From Candidatus Proximibacter danicus (GTDB lineage: Bacteria > Pseudomonadota > Gammaproteobacteria > Burkholderiales > Rhodocyclaceae), in NCBI GenBank assembly GCA_016710885.1, contig JADJUC010000003.1, forward strand, positions 186,001 through 250,000: 64,000 nt of DNA. Direction: 5' to 3'. The notes under the pieces are model-generated. The model was not told the DNA's origin and made no database searches. It saw only the letters and a program-made list of their open reading frames with translations. Below are positions 37,249 to 44,599 of this stretch, one piece after another. Within the stretch, counting starts at the first letter, position 1, and each line of letters opens with the position of its first letter. Made by a program: the position numbers and the translations under genes.

Positions 37249-37277
37249 TTGACGCCCGACGAGCGGATCGCTATAAT
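37249..37277 (+). promoter_or_regulatory. tRNA-Phe promoter
   Basis: TTGACG (37249-37254), a 17-base spacer and perfect TATAAT (37272-37277). The mature tRNA starts 15 bases after the -10 box. A GC-rich discriminator (GCGCCC) follows the -10 box, as in stringently controlled promoters. Confidence 0.92.
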
Positions 37278-37291
37278 GCGCCCTTCGTTTT

Positions 37292-37367
37292 GGCCAGTTA
37301 GCTCAGTTGGTAGAGCAGCGGATTGAAAATCCGCGTGTCCGTGGTTCGATTCCGCGACTGGCCACCA
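37292..37367 (+). tRNA. tRNA-Phe (anticodon GAA)
   Basis: A 76-base tRNA with encoded CCA. The acceptor stem GGCCAGT pairs with ACTGGCC. The D-loop reads AGCTCAGTTGGTAGAGC, the anticodon arm GGATTGAAAATCC carries GAA, and the T-arm is GTGGTTCGATTCCGC. It is complete and has its own promoter and terminator. Its 3' half is repeated at 40518-40584. Confidence 0.98.
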
Positions 37368-37386
37368 GATTTCAAGCGGCCTCCAG
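37320..37386 (+). repeat. att-like direct repeat, copy 1 (3' half of tRNA-Phe)
   Basis: Sixty-seven bases, from the anticodon arm through the CCA end to the first arm of the tRNA terminator, are repeated without mismatch at 40518-40584. Overlap with a tRNA 3' end is the usual attachment site of tyrosine-integrase elements. Confidence 0.9.
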
Positions 37387-37403
37387 AGATGGAGGCCGTT
37401 TTT
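37377..37403 (+). terminator. tRNA-Phe terminator
   Basis: CGGCCTCC (37377-37384) pairs with GGAGGCCG (37391-37398), six-base loop, then five T residues. The hairpin is copied, with a changed loop, at 40575-40601 and partly at 42033-42058. Confidence 0.92.
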
Positions 37404-37447
37404 ATTTCATGGGTTTTATTGCCCATGTAACCGCCTTGTAACCAGAT

Positions 37448-37672
37448 TTAATCAACACGTACCCCCCAAAGAGCGGCTGCGGTATCAGCCAAGGTCGTCA
37501 GTGCCAGTCCGTTTTCTTCGGCGAAACCACGGAAAGTATCGGGGATGCGCGTTCCCTTTTGCCCGGTAGCGATGGCGCGTCCGTTGTCGGTGACGCGTAG
37601 GAAGGTTCCGGCCTGCGGGTTTTCGAGACGAGCCGCAGCACTGCGTAGGGTCTTGAGTCTTTCCCTGTCTGT
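37448..37672 (-). pseudogene. C-terminal remnant of an unknown gene cut by the IS element
   Basis: On the minus strand a frame with normal coding character runs from the IS edge at 37672 to a TAA at 37448-37450. It reads, in part, RLKTLRSAAARLENPQAG, FLRVTDNGRAIATGQKGTR and ALTTLADTAAALWGVRVD. Third positions are GC-biased as in real genes here. No start is present on this side, and the N-terminal part would lie beyond the IS element, where I find no matching frame. I do not recognise the family. It probably belonged to the integrated element. Confidence 0.6.
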
Positions 37673-37741
37673 TGTTGTGCACTGAATTTTGACCCACCTT
37701 GTTCACCGAAAATTGACCCGTCAAATATGCGTCTAGTATAA

Positions 37742-38556
37742 CTACGGTTCTGTGGATAAGTCGTCGGTTTCCGGGGCTTTTTCTCCTTGGTTTTTGAGGT
37801 TCGTTTTTACTCTGCCCGACCTTGGTCGGGCAGAACTGTTTCTGAAGCGCCAGGACTCATTGCCGGTCTCAACGATATGGCAGTGATGGGTCAGCCGATC
37901 CAGTAGCGCTGTCGTCATCTTCGCATCGCCGAACACCTTGCCCCACTCGGTAAAGGAGAGATTGGTCGTGATGATCACGCTGGTGCGCTCATAGAGCTTC
38001 GAGAGCAGATGGAACAGCAGCGCCCCACCGGCCTGACTGAACGGCAGATAGCCCAGCTCATCAAGCACCACCAGATCGACATACATCAGGCGATACGCCA
38101 GCTGGCCGGGCTTGCCCTGTGCTTTCTCATGTTCCAGCGCATTCACCAGTTCCACCGTTGAAAAGAAACGCACCCGGCGCCCATGGCGCTGAATGGCCTC
38201 GATGCCGATAGCTGTGGCCAGATGCGTCTTGCCTGTGCCCGGCCCGCCGATGAACACCACGTTCTGCGCCGCATCCATGAACTGCCCGGTATGCAGTCGG
38301 CGGATCAGTGCCTCATCGGCCCCCGATTCGGCAAAGCTGAAGCCTGCCAGATCGCGATGCGCGGGAAAGCGAGCGGCGGTCATCTGGTAGGCAATTGAGC
38401 GCACTTCTCGCTCGGCCGTTTCCGCCGCCAGCAGTTCGCCTAACAACTGATCCGGCGCGAAATCCGCATGCCGGGCCTGGCCACCAGCTCCGGCCAGGTC
38501 TGGGCCATGCCGTGCAGCTTCAGGGCTTTCAGTTTGGCCACCAATTCAACGGACAT
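37742..38556 (-). pseudogene. istB: IS21 helper ATPase IstB, one frameshift
   Basis: AAA+ ATPase that assists IS21 transposition. Walker A is FIGGPGTGKTHLATA and Walker B LVVLDELGYLPF; the sensor region IITTNLSFTEWGKVFGDAKM is also intact. The start ATG at 38556 overlaps the istA stop (38546-38548). The N-terminal reading MSVELVAKLKALKLHGMAQT is joined to QARHADFAPDQLLGEL only if one base is added at the GG at 38479-38480. The corrected product is 271 residues, normal for IstB. The single-base nature suggests a sequencing indel rather than decay. Confidence 0.88.
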
Positions 38557-40047
38557 GGCTCACCTCCGTCCGCAGGTGATCATAGCGATGGGTATTGGCC
38601 ATCGGTTCTTCGTTCAATGCCAGGGGTGGCGATGGTGACCGGGTTCTCCACGGCCCGCAGGCGGGCCAATACGTTCTGCACGTGCTCGCCACTCGGCCGC
38701 CCGGATTCGAGGCCAGTTCCACGGCCACCAGCACGGCATCCAGCCCATGCACCGGAATCGCTGCCAGCACATCGGCCATAACCCGATCGCCGCCAGCATG
38801 CTTCAGGAGATGCTTCTGCAAGTGCAGCAGCGCTTCGGGCATCTCGGCAAAGGGGCTCCGTTGCGCAGGGCACCGGGTTTGCGTTCAATCAGGTCGATGT
38901 AATGGCGGAAGTCGTAGAAGGTCTGGTAGCGCTCGAAGCTGCGGGGGTGCCGGGCAATCTCTTGCCCATCGGCTACCAAGTGCGGGGCATCCGGGTAGAT
39001 GCGCAGGCTGATGACGCGGTGGGCGTAGTCGGTGGGCACGCTGTAGCGATTGCGCTGGAAGTGGATGAGCGCGGTGCTGGAAACCCGGACCGGTTTTTCG
39101 ACATAGCCATCGAAGGGCCGAGGTTGGGCATCATCTGGAGTTGTTCATCCTCCAGCAGTTCGCCAATGGTGAGGGCCGGCCATTCGGGATGTGGGTGTGG
39201 GCCCAGGCTTCCCGGCATTGCACAGCCAGCCAGTCGTTGAGGCTGTCGAGGTCAGGCCAGCGCTTTTCTCCTGCGGCCTGCCAGATCTGGCGGCGCCGGT
39301 CCTGGACGTTCTTTTCAACGATGCCTTTCTCCCAGCCGGCGGCCCGGTTGCAGAACTCTGGATCGAACAGGTAATGGCCACACATGGCGTGGAAACGGGC
39401 GTTGATGGTGCGCTCCTTGCCATGCCCGACCTTGTCGACAGCGGTCTTCATGTTGTCGTAAATGCCGCGCCGGGGATGCCGCCAAAGGCGGCAAAGGCCC
39501 GGCCGTGGGCATCGAAGAGCATTCGTGGCTCTGGCTGGGATGGCGATCACCCAGAAGGCGCGACTGGCGCAGAGTTTGACGTGGGCGACTTCGAGGCGGC
39601 GGCGCAGGCCGCCGATGAAGGCGTACTCGCAGCTCCAGTCGAACTGGAAGGCTTCGCCCAGGGCGAAGGTGAGCGGGACGTAGGCGCTGCGCTTGGGGCT
39701 CTGGTCGGTTTCGGCTTTCCAGCGCCGGATGAAGGCGGAGACTCGGGAATAGCTGCCGGTGTAGCCTTGCTCGCGCAGGGTTTCATGGAGCACCCGGCCG
39801 GTACGGCGTTCGCGCTTGGCGCGATGGCTGTCGGTGTTGAGCCATTGCCGCAACTGATCGGCCCATGGGTCGAGGTTGCTCTGGTTGCGGCGCTTGGGGT
39901 ATTCGGGTTGCACCATCTCCGGCTGGCGTAGCCAGCTACAGAAGGGTGTTGCCGGGATAGTCCGGTTTGCCGTGCAATCTCTCTGAGCGGCATTCCATCG
40001 CGGATGTGCATCCGCCGTATCTTGGCTAACATGCCCACTTTGATCAC
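38546..40047 (-). pseudogene. istA: IS21 transposase IstA, at least six frameshifts
   Basis: Fragments of an IstA transposase can be followed through all three minus frames. They are, in order: VIKVGMLAKIRRMHIRDG (helix-turn-helix), WLRQPEMVQPEYPKRRNQSN, SAYVPLTFALGEAFQFDWSC (first catalytic Asp), RRGIYDNMKTAVDKVGHGKE (second Asp), FCNRAAGWEKGIVEKNVQDR (catalytic Glu), PALTIGELLEDEQ, SVPTDYAHRVISLRIYPD, MPEALLHLQKHLLKHAGGD and THRYDHLRTEVSHVR. Breaks occur near 39960, 39500, 39165, 39110, 38855 and within 38640-38740. GTG 40047 is the likely start. The catalytic residues are all recognisable. Confidence 0.85.
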
Positions 40048-40153
40048 TCCATTTTCCCCGCTCAAATATTGAGCAGGATAGCGATTTCAGGTGGGTCAGT
40101 TTTCGGTGAACATTAGCGCTCAAAGTGGGTCAATTTTGGGTGTGCCGTCAACA

Positions 40154-40517
40154 GCCGGTGCAGTATCGGAGCAGGAAGTACAGTCGGCTCAGATATTGGA
40201 GTTTTCAAAAGCAGCATAGGCGGAAATTGCCCGGGCAAGTTATGAGCTTGCTTGCTCGGGTGGTTCCCTTTGTGCTGACGGTTGGTCTGCAAAACAGCAA
40301 GTTCGGCCAAGTTCGGTGGGCAGCCATACCAAGCTCGTTCGAGGATCGGCAGAGACATACACAAGAGGTTGATTCCGTTTGATATAGCGACCGCGTGAAA
40401 CCCGTATGCTGTAGTTTGGTTCGGTCGCCGGTTCGGTGAAGCAGCCGTAACGACAGGCGAGAGTGAGAAAACTGTTACGCTTCTTCGTCCTACGCAAGTA
40501 GAAAATGACAGTGTCTT
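40154..40517. other. stretch between IS element and second tRNA-Phe copy
   Basis: No supportable gene. Short open frames on the minus strand exist but have no family features, and one of them reads through the tRNA fragment. The bases next to the IS end could hold the N-terminal side of the gene remnant cut at 37672, but no frame joins convincingly. Confidence 0.45.
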
Positions 40518-40584
40518 GGATTGAAAATCCGCGTGTCCGTGGTTCGATTCCGCGACTGGCCACCAGATTTCAAGCGGCCTCCAG
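40518..40584 (+). repeat. att-like direct repeat, copy 2 (tRNA-Phe 3' half)
   Basis: Identical over 67 bases to 37320-37386. Only the 3' half of the tRNA is present, with no acceptor 5' strand or D-arm, so it is not a functional tRNA gene. A hairpin related to the tRNA terminator follows (to about 40601). Confidence 0.9.
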
Positions 40585-40586
40585 CA

Positions 40587-40626
40587 ATGGAGGCCGTTTT
40601 CATTTCTGGATGAAACTTGTTCCAGT
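40587..40626 (+). repeat. 40-base direct repeat flanking the Fic gene, left copy
   Basis: ATGGAGGCCGTTTTCATTTC and the following 20 bases (to CCAGT) are identical to 42044-42083. It directly follows the tRNA-Phe copy, so it extends the att-like unit. Confidence 0.88.
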
Positions 40627-40859
40627 AGGCAAATGGTAGGCAGATTTGGGGAATCCCGGCCCCGGCAAGGAAAAGAGATTCGAGCCGTGGGGATGCCTGA
40701 ATCAGCAAGGCGCCACGTTGGGGTGGGCTAACTCTATCCGTCGTTACTATCGGGCAGCGTCAGGATGCGTTGGCCGCTGCGGCGAATAGACGCATCATTC
40801 GCCGCACCATTCGCGGAGAATGGCTTGCTCTTGCGGTGAATTGGGTGTTTAATCTCCGC
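40627..40859. other. stretch upstream of the Fic gene
   Basis: I see no gene here. It contains an AT-poor segment with CGGCCCCGGCAAGG and no clear promoter. The frame of the Fic gene is open from 40770 but lacks family residues before 40860. Confidence 0.45.
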
Positions 40860-41987
40860 ATGAATGGCGGAGAAGAACGATACGTTTGGCAAGCTGGCGA
40901 TTGGCCGAATTGGCGCTATGACCTGTCGGCGCTTACCGGGCCCTTGACCGAGGTCAGCCGTGCTCAGGGTTTGCTGCTGGGCCGTCTGGCCGACGTAGGG
41001 CTGGCTCTGCGCGATCGGGCCAGCCTGGCGGCCCTGGCCGAGGACGTGGTCAAGACCTGCGAAATCGAAGGCGAAATACTGAACGTGGAATCCGTGCGCT
41101 CGTCCATCGCCCGCCGTTTGGGCATGGAGATCGGCGCAGTGGCCCCGGTGGATCGGCACGTCGAAGGTGTGGTCGAAATGGTGCTCGATGCGACATCCCG
41201 TAGCGCCGAAGTGCTGACTGCAGAGCGGCTGTTCGGCTGGCACGCGGCCCTGTTCCCGACCGGTTACTCTGGCATGAGCAAGCTCGCGGTGGGCCAATGG
41301 CGTAACGATGCGGCCGGGCCGATGCAGGTGATTTCTGGCCCGACGGGGCGGCGAAAAGTGCATTTTCAGGCACCGCCCGCCGAGAGGCTGCTTGCTGAAA
41401 CGTCCCGATTTTTGGCATGGGCCAATGAGGAAACCGGCGATCCAATGCTCATCAAGGCCGGGCTGGCGCACCTCTGGTTGGTGACACTGCACCCGTTCGA
41501 CGATGGCAACGGGCGCATCGCCCGTGCAGTGGGCGATCTGTTCCTTGCGCGTGCCGATGGCAGCTCGCAGCGCTTCTACAGTCTATCGGCGCAGATTCAG
41601 CGCGAACGCCGAGACTACTACGATGTACTGGAGCGCACCCAAAAGGGCTCGCTGGATGTGACCGGCTGGCTTGCGTGGTTCCTTGGCACGCTGGGCCGCG
41701 CCATCGCCAGCACGCAGACCACGCTGGATGTGGTGCTGATCAAGGCGCGCTTCTGGCAACGTTGGGCACTCAGTGGACAAGGTCTGTCGTTGAACGAGCG
41801 GCAAGTAAAGCTGCTCAACCGCCTGCTCGATGGCTTTGAAGGCAGGCTCACCAGCAGCAAGTGGGGGTCAATAGCCAAGTGCTCACCGGATACCGCCCTG
41901 CGTGACATCAAACAGCTACTGGAACAGGGGGTGCTGAAGAAATCGCCCGGCGGCGGGCGGAGTACGGGCTACGAACTTGCGGATTGA
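40860..41987 (+). CDS. Fic-family protein with DUF4172 N-terminus (putative AMP-transferase)
   Basis: A 375-residue Fic protein. The active-site motif HPFDDGNGRIAR (residues 211-222) is canonical, with His and the Arg/Asn residues for nucleotide binding. Residues 8-95 resemble the DUF4172 N-terminal domain (YVWQAGDWPNWRYDLSALTG). In it, TCEIEG (66-71) matches the autoinhibitory (S/T)xxxE(G/N) motif, so this is a self-inhibited class II Fic. The C-terminus is a winged-helix-like domain (LLDGFEGRLTSSKWGSIAKC, then ALRDIKQLLEQGVLKKSPGG). Start 40860 is the first ATG with family residues after it. The gene is alone between repeats of the tRNA-Phe attachment region, which marks it as acquired cargo. 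Confidence 0.9.
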   Translation: MNGGEERYVWQAGDWPNWRYDLSALTGPLTEVSRAQGLLLGRLADVGLALRDRASLAALAEDVVKTCEIEGEILNVESVRSSIARRLGMEIGAVAPVDRHVEGVVEMVLDATSRSAEVLTAERLFGWHAALFPTGYSGMSKLAVGQWRNDAAGPMQVISGPTGRRKVHFQAPPAERLLAETSRFLAWANEETGDPMLIKAGLAHLWLVTLHPFDDGNGRIARAVGDLFLARADGSSQRFYSLSAQIQRERRDYYDVLERTQKGSLDVTGWLAWFLGTLGRAIASTQTTLDVVLIKARFWQRWALSGQGLSLNERQVKLLNRLLDGFEGRLTSSKWGSIAKCSPDTALRDIKQLLEQGVLKKSPGGGRSTGYELAD

Positions 41988-42017
41988 TTCGGTCAAATCG
42001 TCGAGTCCTCGCCCTGT

Positions 42018-42083
42018 TACCAGTATTCAAGTGGCCCTCAGAGATGGAGGCCGTTTTCATTTCTGGATGAAACTTGTTCCAGT
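42018..42083 (+). repeat. att-like repeat, copy 3 (degenerate tRNA part plus 40-base repeat)
   Basis: The last 40 bases (42044-42083) are identical to 40587-40626. The preceding bases (TTACCAGTATTCAAGTGGCC) resemble the CCACCAGATTTCAAGCGGCC of the other copies with several changes. It closes the Fic segment on the right. Confidence 0.8.
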
Positions 42084-42138
42084 GCCGATCAACCTGCATA
42101 TCAATCCACCCGGCGAGAATTTCGCCGGGGCGGATGGT

Positions 42139-43692
42139 TCAATTTTTACGCACCTCTGGGCAGGAGATCAGTAGCAGTGAAATATCGTCCTGCGCGCCTT
42201 CTTCGCCCAGATGGTCGAGAACCGCCGCCTGGACGCTGTCGCGGCGGTTGCCTACCGGCTGTCCGGCAATAGCGGCGAGGAGACGTTCGGAACCGAACTG
42301 TTCGCCTTTGGCATTTTCTGCTTCGAGCAATCCATCCGAGCATAGTGCGAGCTGGCTCGCTGCCAGCCATTTGAATCGTTCTGGCGTGACTGCTATTTCT
42401 TCGCTGGGAAGAATTCCAAGGGGGAGTTCGCTTGAAACAAATTCGTGAACAATGCTGCCGCAGCTGTCGAGCAGTGTTGCCCTTGGCATGCCGCCGATCC
42501 AGATTTCGCCTTCCTGCCTCAAGGTGTCGAGGCATACCAGAATGGCGCCGACAAAGCGCCCGACCGGCATGGATTCGCGCAATTGCTGGTTGATTTCGAA
42601 GACCATTTTTTCGATTGGTGTGTCTGTGGCGGCCATGCGATAGAAAAGGGTCAGCACCGGCAGTGTGCTGATCGCGGCGGTAAGCCCATGTCCTGTCGCG
42701 TCGGCGAGCAGCGCATACAGGCGCCCGGAAGAGGAGCGGGCGGCAGCCAGTACGTCGCCGCTGAAATTTTGTGCGGGGGTGAGCCAGTACTGGATCAGCG
42801 GGTCGTCCAGTTCTTCGCGCATCAACTGGCGTTCGATCAAGGCTTGTGCCAGCTGGTTCTCCGCTTCTGAAGAATCGTAGTAGCGCTGCAGCTTATGTGC
42901 GTTTTCCTGGAGCTGCTTTTCTGCCCGCTTGCGGTCGCTGATGTCGCGAATGACGCCAATGAAAAGACGTTTGTGCTCCATGCGCACTTCGCTGACTGTC
43001 AGTTCTGCCGCAAATATTGAACCATCACGTCGTTGTGCGGGAACTTCGCGGCCAACGCCGATGATTTTTGGCGGGCCGCCTGAGACGTATTCATAAACAT
43101 AGCTGTCATGCTCGGCGCGATAAGGTTCTGGACAAAGCACTTTTACGTTTTGTCCGACAAGCTCCTCGGGCGTCCAGCCGAACAAGGCTTCAACAGCGCG
43201 ATTTGAGGAGATGACCGTCGCATTGGTGTCGATGGTGATGATGGCCTCAAGGACGTTGTCCGAGATTGTCTGAAGGCGGTATAGGGCATCACTGACGTGC
43301 TGTTGCAAGGCAAGCGTGCGCTGCATTGAGCGCATTTTTGCTTCCAGTACGACAAAGTTGATGGGCTTCGAAAGGTAATCGTCGCCGCCGGCTTCAAGGC
43401 CGCCTACGAGGTTTTCGTCACGATCGAGTGCCGACAAAAATATGATGGGTACCCACCGGTCGGATGGCAGTGCGCGAATTCTGCGAGTCGCCTCGAATCC
43501 ATCCATCACCGGCATCATGATGTCCATCAGGATCAGATCCGGGCGCTCTTCGAGATATTTGGCTACGGCAACTTCGCCGTTGTCGGCAGGGATCGCCTGG
43601 TGACCAAGTTTCTTGAGAAAAACCTGGAGGATCTGCAGGTTGGTCCGATTGTCGTCGACCGTCAGTACTTTGAGTTTTGGTAAGTCTTCCAT
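42139..43692 (-). CDS. response regulator with PAS and PP2C (RsbU/SpoIIE-type) phosphatase domains
   Basis: A 517-residue three-domain protein. The receiver (residues 5-125) has phospho-acceptor Asp in LILMDIMMPVMDGF and Lys in YLSKPINF. A PAS domain follows (TISDNVLEAIITIDTNATVI to VIRDISDRKRAEKQL). The C-terminal domain is a PP2C-type phosphatase with LYALLADATGHGLTAAIST, CSDGLLEAEN and AQDDISLLLI, whose Asp residues bind metals. RsbU-type phosphatases act on STAS antagonist proteins. It is the last gene of a three-gene signalling cluster, 12 bases after the RsbW-like receiver protein gene once that gene is corrected. Confidence 0.9.
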   Translation of the reverse strand: MEDLPKLKVLTVDDNRTNLQILQVFLKKLGHQAIPADNGEVAVAKYLEERPDLILMDIMMPVMDGFEATRRIRALPSDRWVPIIFLSALDRDENLVGGLEAGGDDYLSKPINFVVLEAKMRSMQRTLALQQHVSDALYRLQTISDNVLEAIITIDTNATVISSNRAVEALFGWTPEELVGQNVKVLCPEPYRAEHDSYVYEYVSGGPPKIIGVGREVPAQRRDGSIFAAELTVSEVRMEHKRLFIGVIRDISDRKRAEKQLQENAHKLQRYYDSSEAENQLAQALIERQLMREELDDPLIQYWLTPAQNFSGDVLAAARSSSGRLYALLADATGHGLTAAISTLPVLTLFYRMAATDTPIEKMVFEINQQLRESMPVGRFVGAILVCLDTLRQEGEIWIGGMPRATLLDSCGSIVHEFVSSELPLGILPSEEIAVTPERFKWLAASQLALCSDGLLEAENAKGEQFGSERLLAAIAGQPVGNRRDSVQAAVLDHLGEEGAQDDISLLLISCPEVRKN

Positions 43693-43704
43693 GGGTTTCT
43701 GCTG

Positions 43705-44599
43705 TCAGTGTTGGTACTTGATTGTGGCGACGACGATATTGCCGCAGCCCCTCATACTCGAGCGTGCTGAAGCTCGACATTCTGGCCAGTGCGATCCCCC
43801 TGCCATTGGGGTCGAACGCGCGCTCGGGGTCAAACTCCAGGTAACGCTCCCAGTCGAAACCGGCCCCCTCGTCGCGAATTCGCAGTGACACTTGATCCTG
43901 GGTTCGAGAGATCGAAACGAGGACGCGTTTTGTGCGGTTTTCCGGAAGCGCTTGCCGGCGCACGATTTCCTCGTTCCACCGATCTTCGCGCCGAAGAGCT
44001 GATTTTTCTTCGTAGCTAATGGCCAGATTGCCATGTTCAATGGCATTGATCAGGAGCTCCGAGATGCCGAGGACTGCGAGCTCAGGCGCTGGACAGGCCT
44101 GCGCCAGAAATGCGGCCAGTGCAGCGGCTTCTTCCAGCGAGTGAAGCGAGAAGTCACCCGACGCCATGAGCTGCAAAGCACTCCCGTGTTCCGCCAGTTT
44201 TGCGTGCAGTGCGGTGCGGGCGTCGCTATCCGCAAGGGCGCCGCGGACAATGGTGAGCAGCGACTCACGTTCATACGGCTTGACGAGGTAGTAATAAGCG
44301 CCAGCCGCAAGCCCTTGCTTCACTTCTTCCGGTGCTCCCGCGGCTGTCTGCATGATGACCGGAATCGATTGCAGCTGCGGACTTTCCTTGATGCGCTTCA
44401 GTAATCCCATGCCATCCAGTACCGGCATCATCCGGTCGAGAATGATCGCCGAATAGCGGGTTGCGCCTTGCAGCAAGGCCCAGGCCTCTTCGCCGTTGGC
44501 AGCGGTGTCGAGTATGAATCCCGAACCATCGAAATACTCTTGAATGATCTCGAGATTGAACGGTTCGTCATCGACAACGAGCAGGTGCTGTACGGTCAT
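43705..44599 (-). CDS. receiver domain fused to RsbW-like ATPase (frameshift near end)
   Basis: A receiver domain (residues 1-125; VVDDE, Asp in AIILDRMMPVLDGM, Lys in LVKPYE) followed by a HATPase of the anti-sigma/RsbW type. N-box ELLINAIEHGN, G1 DEGAGFDWERYL and G2 NGRGIALARM are present. Near the end, one extra base in the CCCC run (43748-43751 on the plus strand) shifts the frame. Without it the protein ends STLEYEGCGNIVVATIKYQH at 43705, a natural last strand of the fold, giving 297 residues. As read, the frame runs on to 43418 inside the next gene. Its stop and start context suggests coupling to both neighbours. Confidence 0.87.

Larger units (their letters stand above)
37673..40153 (-). 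mobile_element. IS21-family insertion sequence (decayed or poorly resolved)
   Basis: About 2.5 kb holding istA and istB on the minus strand. The ends are inverted copies: TGTTGTGCACTGAATTTTGACCC at the left and TGTTGACGGCACACCCAAAA plus TTGACCC at the right, with internal repeats TTCACCGAAAA and TGACCCAC near both ends, as in IS21 elements. No clear target duplication is visible, so exact borders are uncertain by a few bases. The element cuts the remnant gene at its left side. istA has many frameshifts and istB has one, so the copy as read cannot move by itself. Confidence 0.88.

Noticed and set aside
40240..40563. 107-codon minus-strand frame left of the tRNA copy
   Set aside because: Starts inside the tRNA fragment and has no family features or ribosome site.
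40518..40593. Second functional tRNA-Phe gene
   Set aside because: Only the 3' half is present; no acceptor 5' strand or D-arm and no promoter.
40490..40708. Short open frame on the minus strand through the partial tRNA-Phe copy
   Set aside because: Its residues (SRNRTTDTRIFNP) are translated tRNA sequence, a common false gene.
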